Made by a program: the position numbers and the translations under genes. 64,000 bases of DNA, taken from contig DATGMP010000070.1 in NCBI GenBank assembly GCA_035293565.1, positions 1 to 64,000 of the forward strand, in the 5' to 3' direction. The notes below the pieces were generated by a model that worked only from the letters and a program-made list of their open reading frames with translations, ran no database searches and had not been told where the DNA came from. Below, piece after piece: positions 54,501 through 62,592 of this stretch. Position 1 is the stretch's first letter; each line of letters opens with the position of its first letter. Source of the DNA: DATGMP01 sp035293565 (GTDB lineage Bacteria > Pseudomonadota > Alphaproteobacteria > BOG-932 > Roseiterribacteraceae).

Positions 54501-54716
54501 CGCGAACTGGCGTTCGAGCGGAGTCGCCACCGAGGACGCCATCGTCTCAGGATCGGCGCCGGGCAGGTTCGCGCTGACCGCGATCGTCGGAAAATCGACG
54601 CGCGGGATCGCGGCGACCGGAAGCTGAGTGAAGGCGAGAATGCCCGCCAGCATCAGGGCCGCCATCACCAGCGAGGTGGCAATCGGCCGATCGATGAAGG
54701 TCTTGGAAAAATTCAT
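51576..54716 (-). CDS. RND efflux pump inner-membrane transporter
   Basis: The 1046-residue protein has the HAE1-family RND layout: MNFSKTFIDRPIATSLVMAALM at the start, two sets of six membrane helices around large periplasmic loops, GFVVDDAIVMIENIVR (the proton-relay Asp pair), and GIVKKNAIMMIDFALEAER in the second half. It resembles the MdtB/MdtC/MuxC branch of multidrug pumps. It overlaps the adaptor gene by 4 nt. No outer-membrane TolC-type gene follows; that partner must be elsewhere. Confidence 0.92.
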   Translation of the reverse strand: MNFSKTFIDRPIATSLVMAALMLAGILAFTQLPVAAIPRVDFPTIAVSANLPGADPETMASSVATPLERQFAQIPDLTEMTSQSTLGSTSVTLQFDLSRNIDAAAQDVQAAISAAGGQLPKNLPNPPTWRKTNPADTPIMIIGLYSDVFPIDQIDDYADNMLAQQISQLPGVGQVVIFGEQKPAVRVRLDPAALANEGISLEDVRSVLSQTSIDNPKGSFDGKYQSSTIQANDQILKAEGYKHIVVAYRNGAPVHISDIGTAVDSVENTRIAAWAGLHPGIVIGVFRQPGANIIATVDLVKAELPRIKAPIPPAIHVAVMQDRTRTIRASLADVEHTLIIAVALVILVIFLFLRKMWATVIPGIAVPLSLVGTFGAMYLLGYSLDNLSLMALTIAVGFVVDDAIVMIENIVRFIEQGDSPYQAAVKGAGQIGFTILSITFSLLAVFIPLLLMGGIVGRLFHEFAVTVSVAVLISAFVSLTLTPTMCARFLTQHEEKETRFYRVLERGFDWLVHNYSRLLRIVLRHQRLTLISLVATIALTGFMFAIIQKGFFPQQDNGLLFAETDASQDISFTEMLRKQKEAAQIIAADPAMESVPWSIGAGNGNTSNTGRMFMSLKPFDERTVTSDEVIQRLRPKLAKIEGLQVHLQSRQDINVGGRLTRTQYQYTLQDANIDELNHWSTVMLDKLQHMPQLQDVATDQQNEGLSTVVTIDRETASRMGVLPQQVDDTLYDAFGQRQVATIFTQLNQYHVVEEVDPAYQLNPDSLSKIYVKSSTGAQVPLSAFTKISQGTTTLSVNHQGQFPAITLSFNLSPGVALGDAINQIQRAQAEVHLPSTVTATFQGTAQAFQASLATMPYLIAAALVAVYIVLGVLYESYIHPLTILSTLPSAGVGALLFLALFGYPLDMMGLIGIILLIGIVKKNAIMMIDFALEAERHENMSPEASIYHAALLRFRPILMTTMSALFSGIPLMLSHGAGSEFRRPLGVAIVGGLIVSQALTLFTTPVVYLYLDRFGAWLRGSRRAGKAGEALGDATGLPEPLSGAAE

Positions 54717-55921
54717 CGGATCGTCGCGCCGCGCCCGTCCGGGGCGCCCTGTCCGCCGGCCGCCTGGGGCGCTCCGAGCGCCCCTGTCTGGACAGGATTG
54801 CCGTTACGATCGACGATCTGGACAAGAGCGCCCGGCTGCAGGCGCAGCTGGCCGTCCACCACCACCCTGTCGCCGGCCTGCAACCCCTTCGTGATGAGTA
54901 TTCGACCCCGATCCTCGGGTCCGACTTCCACCTGCCGCACCTCGATCGTGTTGTCGGGCTTGATGACATAGGCATAGGGCCCCTGGGCACCGCGCTGGAC
55001 GACCTCGGTCGGGACCGTCAGGCCGCTAGGCACGTTGCCGACCTGGAGCCGCGCATTGACGAATTCGCCCGGCCATAATTTGTGTGCGGGATTGGGGAAG
55101 CGGGCCTTGAGGCGGATCGTGCCGGTCGCGGGATCGATCTGATTGTCGACCAGCTCGAGCGTCCCGCGCCCGAGCTCCGTCTCGTTGTCGCGGCTGTCGA
55201 CGATCACGGCGAGCGGCCCCTGCGCCAGCGCCGCGTTGACGGCGGGCAGCTTGTCCTGGGGCAGCGTGAAGATGACGGCGATCGGGTCGAGCTGGGTGAT
55301 GACGACCAAACCGCCGGGGTCCGCCGCATGCACAATGTTGCCCTGGTCAACCAGTCGGATGCCGGTGCGCCCATCGAGGGGCGCCGTGATATCGGTGTAG
55401 CCGAGCTGCACCCGCGCATTCTCGACGGTCGCCGCATCGGCTTGGACCGAGGCGGTAAGCGAGGCGACCGTGCTCTCCTGAGTGTCGAGCTGCTGGCGCG
55501 ACGAATAGCCCTTGGCCGCCGTTTGCTGATAGCGGGCAAGATCGCGCTTGGCGTTGGCGAGCGTCGCTTGATCGCGCGCAAGATTGCCCAGCGCGTTGTC
55601 CAACGCCGCCTGGAACGGCTTCGGGTCAATCTGGACGAGGAGGTCGCCCTTCTTGACGTCCTGGCCTTCCTTGAAGGCGACGTTGACCAGCTCGCCATCG
55701 ACCCGCGCGTGCACGGTCACCGTATTGTAGGCCTGAACGGTACCGATGCCGCTGAAATAGAGAGGCACGTCGCCTGACGAAACCAACCCGGCGACCACCG
55801 GCACCGGGCTGCCCCCGCCATTGTCCCCCTCGTCATGCCCCGATCCCAGGATCAACCAGGCGATCAATCCGACAACAAGTACGCCGGCCACGGCGACGAG
55901 CGATTTGCGGTTCAGCTTCAT
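54713..55921 (-). CDS. RND efflux periplasmic adaptor (MdtA-like)
   Basis: The 402-residue protein has an N-terminal membrane anchor (VAVAGVLVVGLIAWLILG), a biotinyl-lipoyl-like domain (VHARVDGELVNVAFKEGQDVKKGDLLVQIDPKPF), a helical hairpin, a second lipoyl part (YTDITAPLDGRTGIRLVDQGNIVH) and beta-barrel domains, ending in a low-complexity Gly/Gln tail. It links the RND transporter to an outer-membrane channel. It is the first gene of a two-gene unit; the sequence upstream (55922-56142) should hold the promoter. Confidence 0.92.
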   Translation of the reverse strand: MKLNRKSLVAVAGVLVVGLIAWLILGSGHDEGDNGGGSPVPVVAGLVSSGDVPLYFSGIGTVQAYNTVTVHARVDGELVNVAFKEGQDVKKGDLLVQIDPKPFQAALDNALGNLARDQATLANAKRDLARYQQTAAKGYSSRQQLDTQESTVASLTASVQADAATVENARVQLGYTDITAPLDGRTGIRLVDQGNIVHAADPGGLVVITQLDPIAVIFTLPQDKLPAVNAALAQGPLAVIVDSRDNETELGRGTLELVDNQIDPATGTIRLKARFPNPAHKLWPGEFVNARLQVGNVPSGLTVPTEVVQRGAQGPYAYVIKPDNTIEVRQVEVGPEDRGRILITKGLQAGDRVVVDGQLRLQPGALVQIVDRNGNPVQTGALGAPQAAGGQGAPDGRGATIR

Positions 55922-56142
55922 GCGTATTCAGCGACAGATCCGAAATGAGCGGCCGTATGGCCGGCGGAAATGGCCGCAAGGGCGTTGAAGCATATCCCTT
56001 GGAGCCAATTCGCGGAACGGGGTGGCCCGCCCGCAATGGGCGAGGCTGATTTTGACCGCCGTTCCGGAGACCGTTAGCATACTAATGGCTTCAATTTCCT
56101 GCGCAAGTGGCCCTGCCTCAAGGAGCCGGCTCGAGCTCGATC

Positions 56143-56658
56143 ATGCCCCGCGAAGCGCCTATCCCCTTGGCTCCAGCCGGGCCGTTCGCGCCCGGACGGA
56201 AGGGAAACGGCATCGCCGCGCGGATCCGGGTCAAGCCCGGAGCGGCGCAGGACCGGGTTCGGGGCATCGTTGAAACTTCGGAAGGTCCGGCGATCGAGAT
56301 CTCGGTCACTGCGCCTCCAACGGAAGGCCATGCGAATGCGGCGGTTATCGCGGCGCCGGCCCGGGACTGGCGGATGCCCAAATCGGCCTTAAATATTGTT
56401 GCGGGGAATAAAGGCAGGGTCAAAACCATATTGATCGAGGGCGAGCCGGCCCAAACCCTGTCGCGCCTCATGGATTGGTTGAAAGCCCTGCGTTTGGGGA
56501 AGGATGTGCGACATGAGCAGAACGTACCGATCCGGTTTGATCCTGCGGCGCCTGGCGGCGGGCGTCGGCGGCGCGGCCGCGATTGCGGCGCTCGCTATTT
56601 CCGGCCCGGCGCGGGCCGACCACCCGAAGAACGTCTGCCTCTGGGTGAATCGCATTGA
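56143..56658 (+). CDS. DUF167/YggU-family protein with a read-through C-terminus
   Basis: Residues about 20-95 match DUF167 (IRVKPGAAQDRV, IEISVTAPPTEGHANAAVIAAPARDWRMPKSALNIVAGNKGRVKTILI). The family usually ends near here (about 100 residues), but this frame stays open to 56658 and runs 146 nt into the next gene in another frame, adding an Arg/Gly-rich tail with no sign of selection. An ordinary stop may have been lost. ATG 56143 was chosen; a GTG at 56107 is also in frame. Function of the family is unknown. Confidence 0.7.
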   Translation: MPREAPIPLAPAGPFAPGRKGNGIAARIRVKPGAAQDRVRGIVETSEGPAIEISVTAPPTEGHANAAVIAAPARDWRMPKSALNIVAGNKGRVKTILIEGEPAQTLSRLMDWLKALRLGKDVRHEQNVPIRFDPAAPGGGRRRRGRDCGARYFRPGAGRPPEERLPLGESH

Positions 56659-56947
56659 TCACACCCGGGTTCTGAACGACCACCAGATCCTGTTCTTCGA
56701 GACCAACGGGAAGATCTGGCAGAGCAACCTGCCGGTGCCGTGCCGCACGATGACGTCCCAGGACGGCTTCGCTTGGGAATCGGGCATTCCGGAGATCTGC
56801 GGCAATGTCGAGCAGATTCGAGTGCTGAGAACTGGAGAGCATTGCCTGCTGGGCGCCTTCGTGCCCTATGTGCCGGGCGGCGCGAACCCGGTCGGCACGT
56901 CCGCTCCGAAGAGCGAGCGCTGGCTCGGCGCTAACTCCGAAAAATAA
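56513..56947 (+). CDS. Small exported protein, DUF6491-like
   Basis: The 144-residue protein has a signal peptide (RRLAAGVGGAAAIAALAISGPARA) and a mature part with NVCLWVNRIDHTRVLNDHQILFFETNGKIWQSNLP, which fits the DUF6491 pattern (C, x-R-I, then a D-x-x-I-L-F beta hairpin). Two or more Cys may form disulfides. Start 56513 has AAGG about 9 nt upstream. It overlaps the DUF167 gene and the convergent DUF486 gene (17 nt). Confidence 0.65.
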   Translation: MSRTYRSGLILRRLAAGVGGAAAIAALAISGPARADHPKNVCLWVNRIDHTRVLNDHQILFFETNGKIWQSNLPVPCRTMTSQDGFAWESGIPEICGNVEQIRVLRTGEHCLLGAFVPYVPGGANPVGTSAPKSERWLGANSEK

Positions 56948-57257
56948 AGAATACCGCGCCGACCAGGCAGGCCACCGCAGCGGCATAGTTCCAGCGTAGG
57001 GTCTGGTCGAGATAGAGCACCGAAAAGGCCGCGAAGACTCCGAGCGTGATCACCTCCTGGATGATCTTGAGCTGCGGCGCTGTGAACTCGCCATAGCCGA
57101 TACGGTTCGCGGGCACCTGTAGGCAATATTCGAAAAAGGCGATTCCCCAGCTGGCGAGGATTACCTTCCAGAGCGCCACTTCGCGAAACTTCAGGTGCCC
57201 ATACCAGGCAACGGTCATGAAGATGTTGGAGCCGATCAAGAGCAGGATGGTCCGCAT
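56931..57257 (-). CDS. DUF486 / DMT-family small membrane protein
   Basis: The 108-residue protein has four hydrophobic segments (TILLLIGSNIFMTVAWYGH; VILASWGIAFFEYCLQVP; VITLGVFAAFSVLYL; YAAAVACLVGAVFFIF). It belongs to the DUF486 branch of the drug/metabolite transporter superfamily, with NRIGYGEFTAPQLKIIQEV as its typical middle. Its start abuts the thiE stop with no gap, so it looks like the last gene of the TPP-controlled thiamine operon. Transport function is not established. Confidence 0.82.
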   Translation of the reverse strand: MRTILLLIGSNIFMTVAWYGHLKFREVALWKVILASWGIAFFEYCLQVPANRIGYGEFTAPQLKIIQEVITLGVFAAFSVLYLDQTLRWNYAAAVACLVGAVFFIFRS

Positions 57258-57893
57258 TCAACCCTCGTCCTGACATGTCTTTCGGATCGCCTCGGCGAGG
57301 CCGCCGAACCAGGTTTGCGCAACGGGCGTTCGCATGGCTTCGCCCATCACGGCAACGCCGGCAAATCCCCATCCCACGAGCCGAGCGGCGTTTTCCGTCG
57401 TTACGCCGCCCAGCGCCAAGACCGGAAGCCCGGCGCGTGCGGCCAGCGCGCCCAATTCTCTCGGCGGCAACGCCGGCCGGTAGCCGGGCTTGCTCGCCGT
57501 CGTCGCGACCGGTCCCAAGGTCGCGTAGTTGGCGCCCCCCTCGGCGGCGGCCGCGAGATCCGCCGCGCTGTGGCAGGACTGGCCGATCAGAACCGACGAG
57601 CCCAGCGCACGCCGGGCTTGTCGTGGGTCGCCTCCGGCAGAAAGGTGAAGGGCAGCGCCGCACGATCGAGCGGCTTCGCAATCGTCATGGACACCGATTG
57701 TCGCGCCGAAATCCCGGCCGATCGCGACAAGCTTTTCCAGCAGCGCGCGCCTGGCCGGAGCCTCGAGATCCTTTTCCCGCAGAGACAGCCAGCGGCAGCC
57801 GCCCTGGAACAACGCCAACGCCCGTCCCTCGATCGGCTCGGGGCATTGCGCGCGGTCTGTGACGACGAGGATGGGTGGCTCGGGGAGTCTCAC
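57258..57893 (-). CDS. thiE: Thiamine-phosphate synthase
   Basis: The 211-residue TIM barrel joins HMP-PP and THZ-P to thiamine phosphate. It shows LVVTDR at the start, WLSLREKDL, GVHDDCEAA, GQSCHSAADLAAAAEGGANYATLGPV and LALGGVTTENAARL, with AGVAVMGE at the end. GTG start 57893 overlaps the thiG stop (GTGA). The longer frame upstream is a shadow of thiG. Confidence 0.9.
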   Translation of the reverse strand: MRLPEPPILVVTDRAQCPEPIEGRALALFQGGCRWLSLREKDLEAPARRALLEKLVAIGRDFGATIGVHDDCEAARSCGAALHLSAGGDPRQARRALGSSVLIGQSCHSAADLAAAAEGGANYATLGPVATTASKPGYRPALPPRELGALAARAGLPVLALGGVTTENAARLVGWGFAGVAVMGEAMRTPVAQTWFGGLAEAIRKTCQDEG

Positions 57894-58678
57894 GAGCCGA
57901 TCAGGCCCAGCTCCGGGCTGGAGGCTTCGGCGTGGCGGCGCCGGGGTATGCGTCCGGCCGCCCGGGCCAGGCTGCCAGCCTCGATCGCCAGGCGCATGGC
58001 TGCGGCCATCGCGACCGGATCGTCCGACTTGGCGATGGCGGTGTTGAGCAGAATGCCGGAGCAGCCGAGCTCCATGGCTTGAGCCGCATCCGATGCCGTG
58101 CCGATGCCAGCATCGAGGATAACCGGCGTTCCCGCCAGACGGCGGCAGATCGTCTCGATATTGTAAGGGTTCAGGATGCCGAGGCCCGAGCCGATCGGCG
58201 CGCCCAGAGGCATGACGGCAGCGCAGCCGAGATCGGCCAGCTTCTCGCAGGTCACGGGGTCGTCGTTGGAATAGGCGAGCACCGAAAAACCCTTGCCGAC
58301 CAGCTCCGAAGTCGCCTTCAGCAACTGCTCGACATCCGGGTAGAGCGTCTCGCGGTCGCCTACGACCTCGAGCTTCACCCAATCGGTCTCGAGCGCCTCG
58401 CGCGCGAGCTCGGCGGTCAGCACGGCGTCCCGCGCCGTCGCGCAGCCGGCGGTATTGGGCAACAGCCGATACCGCCCGACCAGCAGATCGACGAGGCTTT
58501 CGCTCGAGGCCGCGAGGTCGAGACGGCGGATCGAGACGGTTACGATCTCGGCGCCGCTGGCGGCGATGGCGTCGAGCATCACTTGCCGGTTGGGATAGCC
58601 GGCGGTGCCGACCATCAGCGCCGAGGCGAAATTCTCGCCGGCGATCGAGAGCACCGGCGCCCTTTCCGTCTCAGCCAC
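57890..58678 (-). CDS. thiG: Thiazole synthase
   Basis: The 262-residue protein makes the thiazole ring of thiamine from ThiS thiocarboxylate, the ThiO product and deoxyxylulose phosphate. Features: LMVGTAGYPN, VSIRRLDLAA, LPNTAGCATARDAVLTA, KLEVVGDRETLYPD, MPLGAPIGSGLGI, VILDAGIGTASDAAQAMELGCSGILLNTAIA. GTG start 58678 overlaps the thiS stop by 8 nt. A longer frame to 58708 is less likely. Confidence 0.93.
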   Translation of the reverse strand: MAETERAPVLSIAGENFASALMVGTAGYPNRQVMLDAIAASGAEIVTVSIRRLDLAASSESLVDLLVGRYRLLPNTAGCATARDAVLTAELAREALETDWVKLEVVGDRETLYPDVEQLLKATSELVGKGFSVLAYSNDDPVTCEKLADLGCAAVMPLGAPIGSGLGILNPYNIETICRRLAGTPVILDAGIGTASDAAQAMELGCSGILLNTAIAKSDDPVAMAAAMRLAIEAGSLARAAGRIPRRRHAEASSPELGLIGS

Positions 58679-58874
58679 CGGAATGCGGCCTGACGATCTC
58701 GACCTCATCGCCTGGGCGAAGGGCGAGGGTGGGCCAGTGCTTGCGGGGCACCACGGCCGAATTCACAGCGACGGCCACGCCGCGCCGCGTAGCGTCGATC
58801 CGTTGCGCGGCAAGGAGATCCGAGAGCATGCTGCCGTCGAGGCTATGAGGCGCGCCGTTCAGGCGGATTTCCAT
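58671..58874 (-). CDS. thiS: Sulfur carrier protein ThiS
   Basis: The 67-residue ubiquitin-like protein starts MEIRLNGAPHSL and ends VRPHSGG, the Gly-Gly tail that is adenylated and thiocarboxylated as sulfur donor. AVNSAVVPRKHW in the middle is typical. AAGGA lies upstream of the start. It overlaps thiO by 16 nt and thiG by 8 nt. Confidence 0.93.
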   Translation of the reverse strand: MEIRLNGAPHSLDGSMLSDLLAAQRIDATRRGVAVAVNSAVVPRKHWPTLALRPGDEVEIVRPHSGG

Positions 58875-60031
58875 TGCGCAGTTCCTTTCGAAGCGCCGAC
58901 GAATCGCGCGAGGGAGAAAGCCTCCGTCACCGAATCGGCCGCGCCCGTCAATACCAAGTCGGTGATCAGTTGAGCCGTGAGCGGCGCGAGCAGGATGCCG
59001 TTGCGATGGTGGCCTGTCGCGAGCAGCAGCCCGTCGACCGCCGTGCGACCGAGGATCGGCGCGTCGTCGCGTGAGCCCGGCCGGAATCCGACCCAGCTTT
59101 CCAGGATCGGCAGCTCCTCGATTCCGGGGACCGCACGCCAGGCGGCTTCGAGCAGCGCCAGCATGCCGCCGGCTGTCAGCCGATCGTCGAAACCCTTCTC
59201 CTCCACCGTCGCGCCGATGATCAAGCGCCCATCGCGCCTGGGAACGATATAGGATTTGGGAGCCCAGACGACATGCCGAACCAGGGGCGCCGCCGGATCC
59301 ATTCCCAGCGCCAGCATCTGGCCCTTCACCGGCCGCACTGGCGGCAGGGCCGCGGGTGGCAGGCCGGGAACCGACCGCGACCAGGCGCCGGCCGCGATGA
59401 TGACGATGGGCGCCGCATGGGTCCGGCCGTCAGCCTCGACGCCGACGGCTCTGCCGTTGGCGACGCGCACGGAGACATCGCCCAAATTTTCGTGCAGGAT
59501 CCCGCCGGATCCGACGAGCGCCTGCTTCAGCGCCGCGACGACCAGCCGATTGTCGACCTGATGATCTCCCGGGACCAGCAGCGCGCCGGCGAGCCTGGGA
59601 TTGAGATGCGGCTCGAGCTCCAACGCCGCCGCCCGGTCCAGCCAACGAGATTCGATCCCAAGGCCGCGGTGAAGTCGCTCGGTCTGCCGCAGACGCCCGA
59701 GATCGTCTCGGGTCAAGGCGACGGTGAGCGTGCCCTCGGTTTTGAGCGCGACGTCAATTCCGCTGGCCTCCGTCAGCTCGGCCGCGAACGCCGGCCACAA
59801 CCCCTGTGATCGCCGGAGGAGCGGAAACAAGGCCTGCTCTCCCGGCTCCACTTCCGACCCTGCGGCGAGCATGCCGGCGGCGGCCCAGCTGGCACCCCGC
59901 CCCGCCGTGCCGCGCTCGAACAGCGACACCGGAACGCCGGCCTCGGCGAGCCGCCAGCCAATTGAAAGGCCGATCACGCCGGCGCCGATGATGGCGACGG
60001 CCGGTCCGGAAGCTGAACCAACGGGTTTCAT
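58859..60031 (-). CDS. thiO: Glycine oxidase
   Basis: The 390-residue flavoenzyme oxidises glycine to iminoglycine for thiazole synthesis. It has an FAD Rossmann start (VAIIGAGVIGLSIGWRLAEAG), GRGASWAAAGMLAAGSE, and the C-terminal GLLLATGHHRNGILLAP. Start 60031 (MKPVGS) is set by the riboswitch-linked Shine-Dalgarno about 10 nt upstream; a longer frame is noncoding leader. First gene of thiO-S-G-E. Confidence 0.92.
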   Translation of the reverse strand: MKPVGSASGPAVAIIGAGVIGLSIGWRLAEAGVPVSLFERGTAGRGASWAAAGMLAAGSEVEPGEQALFPLLRRSQGLWPAFAAELTEASGIDVALKTEGTLTVALTRDDLGRLRQTERLHRGLGIESRWLDRAAALELEPHLNPRLAGALLVPGDHQVDNRLVVAALKQALVGSGGILHENLGDVSVRVANGRAVGVEADGRTHAAPIVIIAAGAWSRSVPGLPPAALPPVRPVKGQMLALGMDPAAPLVRHVVWAPKSYIVPRRDGRLIIGATVEEKGFDDRLTAGGMLALLEAAWRAVPGIEELPILESWVGFRPGSRDDAPILGRTAVDGLLLATGHHRNGILLAPLTAQLITDLVLTGAADSVTEAFSLARFVGASKGTAQWKSA

Positions 60032-60040
60032 GCGCTCATC

Positions 60041-60112
60041 TCTCCCTGCGGTGGCATTACCCACATCAGGTTCAATGGGTCTGATCTCAGCCCAGCCGCA
60101 GCCAGGCACCCC
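60041..60112 (-). promoter_or_regulatory. TPP (thi-box) riboswitch
   Basis: On the minus strand the segment starts GGGGTGCC, has the P2-J core GGGCTGAGATCAGACCC, then GAACCTGAT, TGGGTAATGCCA and GCAGGGA, matching the thi-box consensus in order. The final part contains the Shine-Dalgarno (AGGGAGA) of thiO, so TPP binding would hide the start site and shut off translation of the operon. Confidence 0.95.
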
Positions 60113-60228
60113 AGCAGCCCCAAGATGGGCGCATTCCCACGCCCCTGGCAAGACCGGTCGCGATCAATCCGTTAAGGAAACTCGTGTAGACCCGCGACGC
60201 AGCCCGATTGCACAGGTTCAGGCGCGAC

Positions 60229-61617
60229 ATGAAGAAGCTCCTCTACGCCCTCGCCCTCGGTCCGACGCTTACCCTAGCCGTCCCGGCGCTCGCGGCCGAC
60301 GCGACGGCGGCTGATTCGCCGGTCCCGTCGGACACGGAAATACAGCGCATGGTCGACGATCGGGTCGCGACCTATCAGGACACGGTCGGGCTTGTCGTCG
60401 GCATCGTGACCCCGCAAAGCCGCAAGATTTTCATGCGCGGAACCTATGACGTGGGCGACGACGTCCCGGTCGACGGCGACACGATCTTCGACATTGGCGG
60501 CGTGTCGAAGCTGTTCACGGCCCTCCTGCTGTCGGACATGGTCCGCAAGGGCGAGGTCGGTCTTCGGGACCCCGCACAGAAATACCTCGCGGGCGACATG
60601 AAGCTGCCGGCGCGTGGGCGGCCGATCACGCTCCTCGATCTGGCGACCCACCGCTCGGGCCTGCCGCCGGAGCCGAGCAACGTGCTGATCACGGATCCGA
60701 ACAATCCGAACAAGAGCGTGTCGCCGGAACAGCTCGAAAAATTCCTGGCCGGATACGAGCTGCCCCGCGAAGTCGGTGCGGAATACGAATATTCCGATCT
60801 CGGCTATGAGGTGCTCGCCCTCGCGCTCGCGGCCCGCGAGCAGAAGGATTTCGCCTCGCTGCTTTCGTCTCGAATCCTGGAGCCGATGCACCTTGCGTCG
60901 ACCGGCTTCGACCCGGCGGGGACGGCAAAGGACAAGGTGACGATTGGCCATGACGCACATCTGCAGCCGATCCGCCCGAAGCCGCTCCCGGCGCTGCTCG
61001 GTGCCAATTCCTTGAAGTCGAGCGCCAAGGATCTGATGGAGCTGGTGGCCGCCGCGATGGGCGACCCGAACGCGAAGCTCGCGCCCTCGGCGACCGATAT
61101 GCTGAAGGTGCGGCTTGCGACGGATGTAGAGTCGCGATCAGCCGGCATCGGCTGGTACATCGCCACTGTGGATGGCGCCGACATCGTCTGGCTTAACAGC
61201 GAGGCGAACGGCTATCGGTCGTTCGTCGGCTTCGCGCCGGCCAAGCATCTCGGCGTCGTGCTTCTGTCGAATTCAGTCAACCCGATCGACGATCTGGCGA
61301 TCCATCTCCTGGACCCGCAATCGCCGCTCAGGACCTTGCGCCGCGCGGTTCAGGTCGATCCTGCCCGATTCGATCAGTTCGTCGGAATGTTCGCGGTCAA
61401 TAATAATTTCCTGATCAACATCACACGGGATAAGGGCCGCCTCTTCATCCAGCCATACGGGCAGTCCCGGGCGGAGCTGTTCGCCGAAAGCGACGATAAA
61501 TTCTTCCTACGCGACCTCGACGCCGAAGTAACCTTCCAGACCGACAGCGCGGGCTATGCCCAATCGCTGCTCCTCACGCAGGGGAAAGACATCAAAATCG
61601 CGAAGCGGATACGATAA
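60229..61617 (+). CDS. Beta-lactamase-fold serine hydrolase lacking its nucleophile
   Basis: The 462-residue protein has a signal peptide (LLYALALGPTLTLAVPALA), a class C/EstB-like domain and a C-terminal DUF3471-like domain (about 365-462, FDQFVGMFAVNNNFLINITRDKGRLFIQ). The nucleophile motif S-x-x-K reads IGGVSK, so the Ser is Gly 91 while Lys 94 stays. The second motif Y-x-N reads YSD (188-190). Other family segments are kept (HRSGLPPEPSN, LGANSLKSSAKDL). It may be a binding or regulatory pseudoenzyme. Divergent from the thiamine operon. Confidence 0.85.
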   Translation: MKKLLYALALGPTLTLAVPALAADATAADSPVPSDTEIQRMVDDRVATYQDTVGLVVGIVTPQSRKIFMRGTYDVGDDVPVDGDTIFDIGGVSKLFTALLLSDMVRKGEVGLRDPAQKYLAGDMKLPARGRPITLLDLATHRSGLPPEPSNVLITDPNNPNKSVSPEQLEKFLAGYELPREVGAEYEYSDLGYEVLALALAAREQKDFASLLSSRILEPMHLASTGFDPAGTAKDKVTIGHDAHLQPIRPKPLPALLGANSLKSSAKDLMELVAAAMGDPNAKLAPSATDMLKVRLATDVESRSAGIGWYIATVDGADIVWLNSEANGYRSFVGFAPAKHLGVVLLSNSVNPIDDLAIHLLDPQSPLRTLRRAVQVDPARFDQFVGMFAVNNNFLINITRDKGRLFIQPYGQSRAELFAESDDKFFLRDLDAEVTFQTDSAGYAQSLLLTQGKDIKIAKRIR

Positions 61618-61632
61618 AGCCTCCGGGGTGCG

Positions 61633-62592
61633 CTATGTTTGCGCGGAGCGCCGCCGACGGAGCGCGCCGAGCGCGGCAAGGCCGACGCCAAACAGCGCCA
61701 AGCTTGCGGGCTCGGGCGCGCGCGTCGGCACGAAGGCGTTGAAGTTGACCGTTGGGCTGCAATCCATCGTGTAGGATTTGCCGACATTGCTGATCCCGGC
61801 GATGATCTGGCCGGCGATGGTGGTGTCCGAAATGGAGACGTTGCTGCTCGGCGCCAGCAACGTGCCGGAGAACACATTGGTATTGCCTGTGATGGAAACG
61901 GTCGAGACACCGCTCTCGACGTTGAAGATGACATCCGACGATTTGGTGTGTCCGGCCAACTTGATGCAGCCCGTCGACCCGATCGTGAAACTGCCGGTCA
62001 CGTTGATGACGAACTTCGCACCTGTGAATGCTCCATCATTCAATGTCAGGCAGGCCCCGCTTTGGAGATCGAGCGTCCCGATGTCGAACACGTTATCGCT
62101 TGCAGCGCTCAGCGCGTTCAGCGTGAGGTTGCTCGTCACGCTGCTGTAACTGTGGATCGCCGTCTCACCAGCGGCGTAACTCGCCGCATTCAGCGCGTCC
62201 TGAAGCGGCTCGCCGCTGCCCCCGGTAGCAAACAAGCTCGGATCCAAGGTCGTGGAGCTAAATCCCGAGACATTAGTGTAACTTTTGCATTTGGCTGTGT
62301 TCGAGGAGGTGCAGCCGTTCCCGTAACCGCCTTCGACGAGGCTGAGCGAGGTTCCCGTAACCGAAAAGCTCGACGGATTGCTCTTCCCGTTATAAGTGCC
62401 AACAGCGACGGTCGCGCCGGCGCTCAGCTGCACCGACGAGAGGGTGACGCTGTCGTTATTGCCGATCAAAATCGCATAATCACCGGCAGTTCCCAGCGTC
62501 ACGGCGCCGGCCAGCGCGCCCGGGGCGCCAAACAGGGCGGCGAGCGCTGCCGCCGCCAAGCCGCCCGACCATTTGCCAGCAAATCTCGTCAT
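61633..62592 (-). CDS. PEP-CTERM-anchored exported protein
   Basis: The 319-residue protein has a signal peptide (LAAAALAALFGAPGALA), a Ser/Thr/Gly-rich beta-rich body (repeated V-T-G, S-S-N phrases, with a Cys pair around CTSSNTAKC), and a C-terminal sorting signal: PEPASLALFGVGLAALGALRRRR, i.e. PEP motif, hydrophobic segment, basic tail. Such proteins are processed by exosortase and tied to exopolysaccharide. The body resembles ice-binding/adhesin-like families, but I cannot name one. No exosortase is in the window. Confidence 0.82.
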   Translation of the reverse strand: MTRFAGKWSGGLAAAALAALFGAPGALAGAVTLGTAGDYAILIGNNDSVTLSSVQLSAGATVAVGTYNGKSNPSSFSVTGTSLSLVEGGYGNGCTSSNTAKCKSYTNVSGFSSTTLDPSLFATGGSGEPLQDALNAASYAAGETAIHSYSSVTSNLTLNALSAASDNVFDIGTLDLQSGACLTLNDGAFTGAKFVINVTGSFTIGSTGCIKLAGHTKSSDVIFNVESGVSTVSITGNTNVFSGTLLAPSSNVSISDTTIAGQIIAGISNVGKSYTMDCSPTVNFNAFVPTRAPEPASLALFGVGLAALGALRRRRSAQT

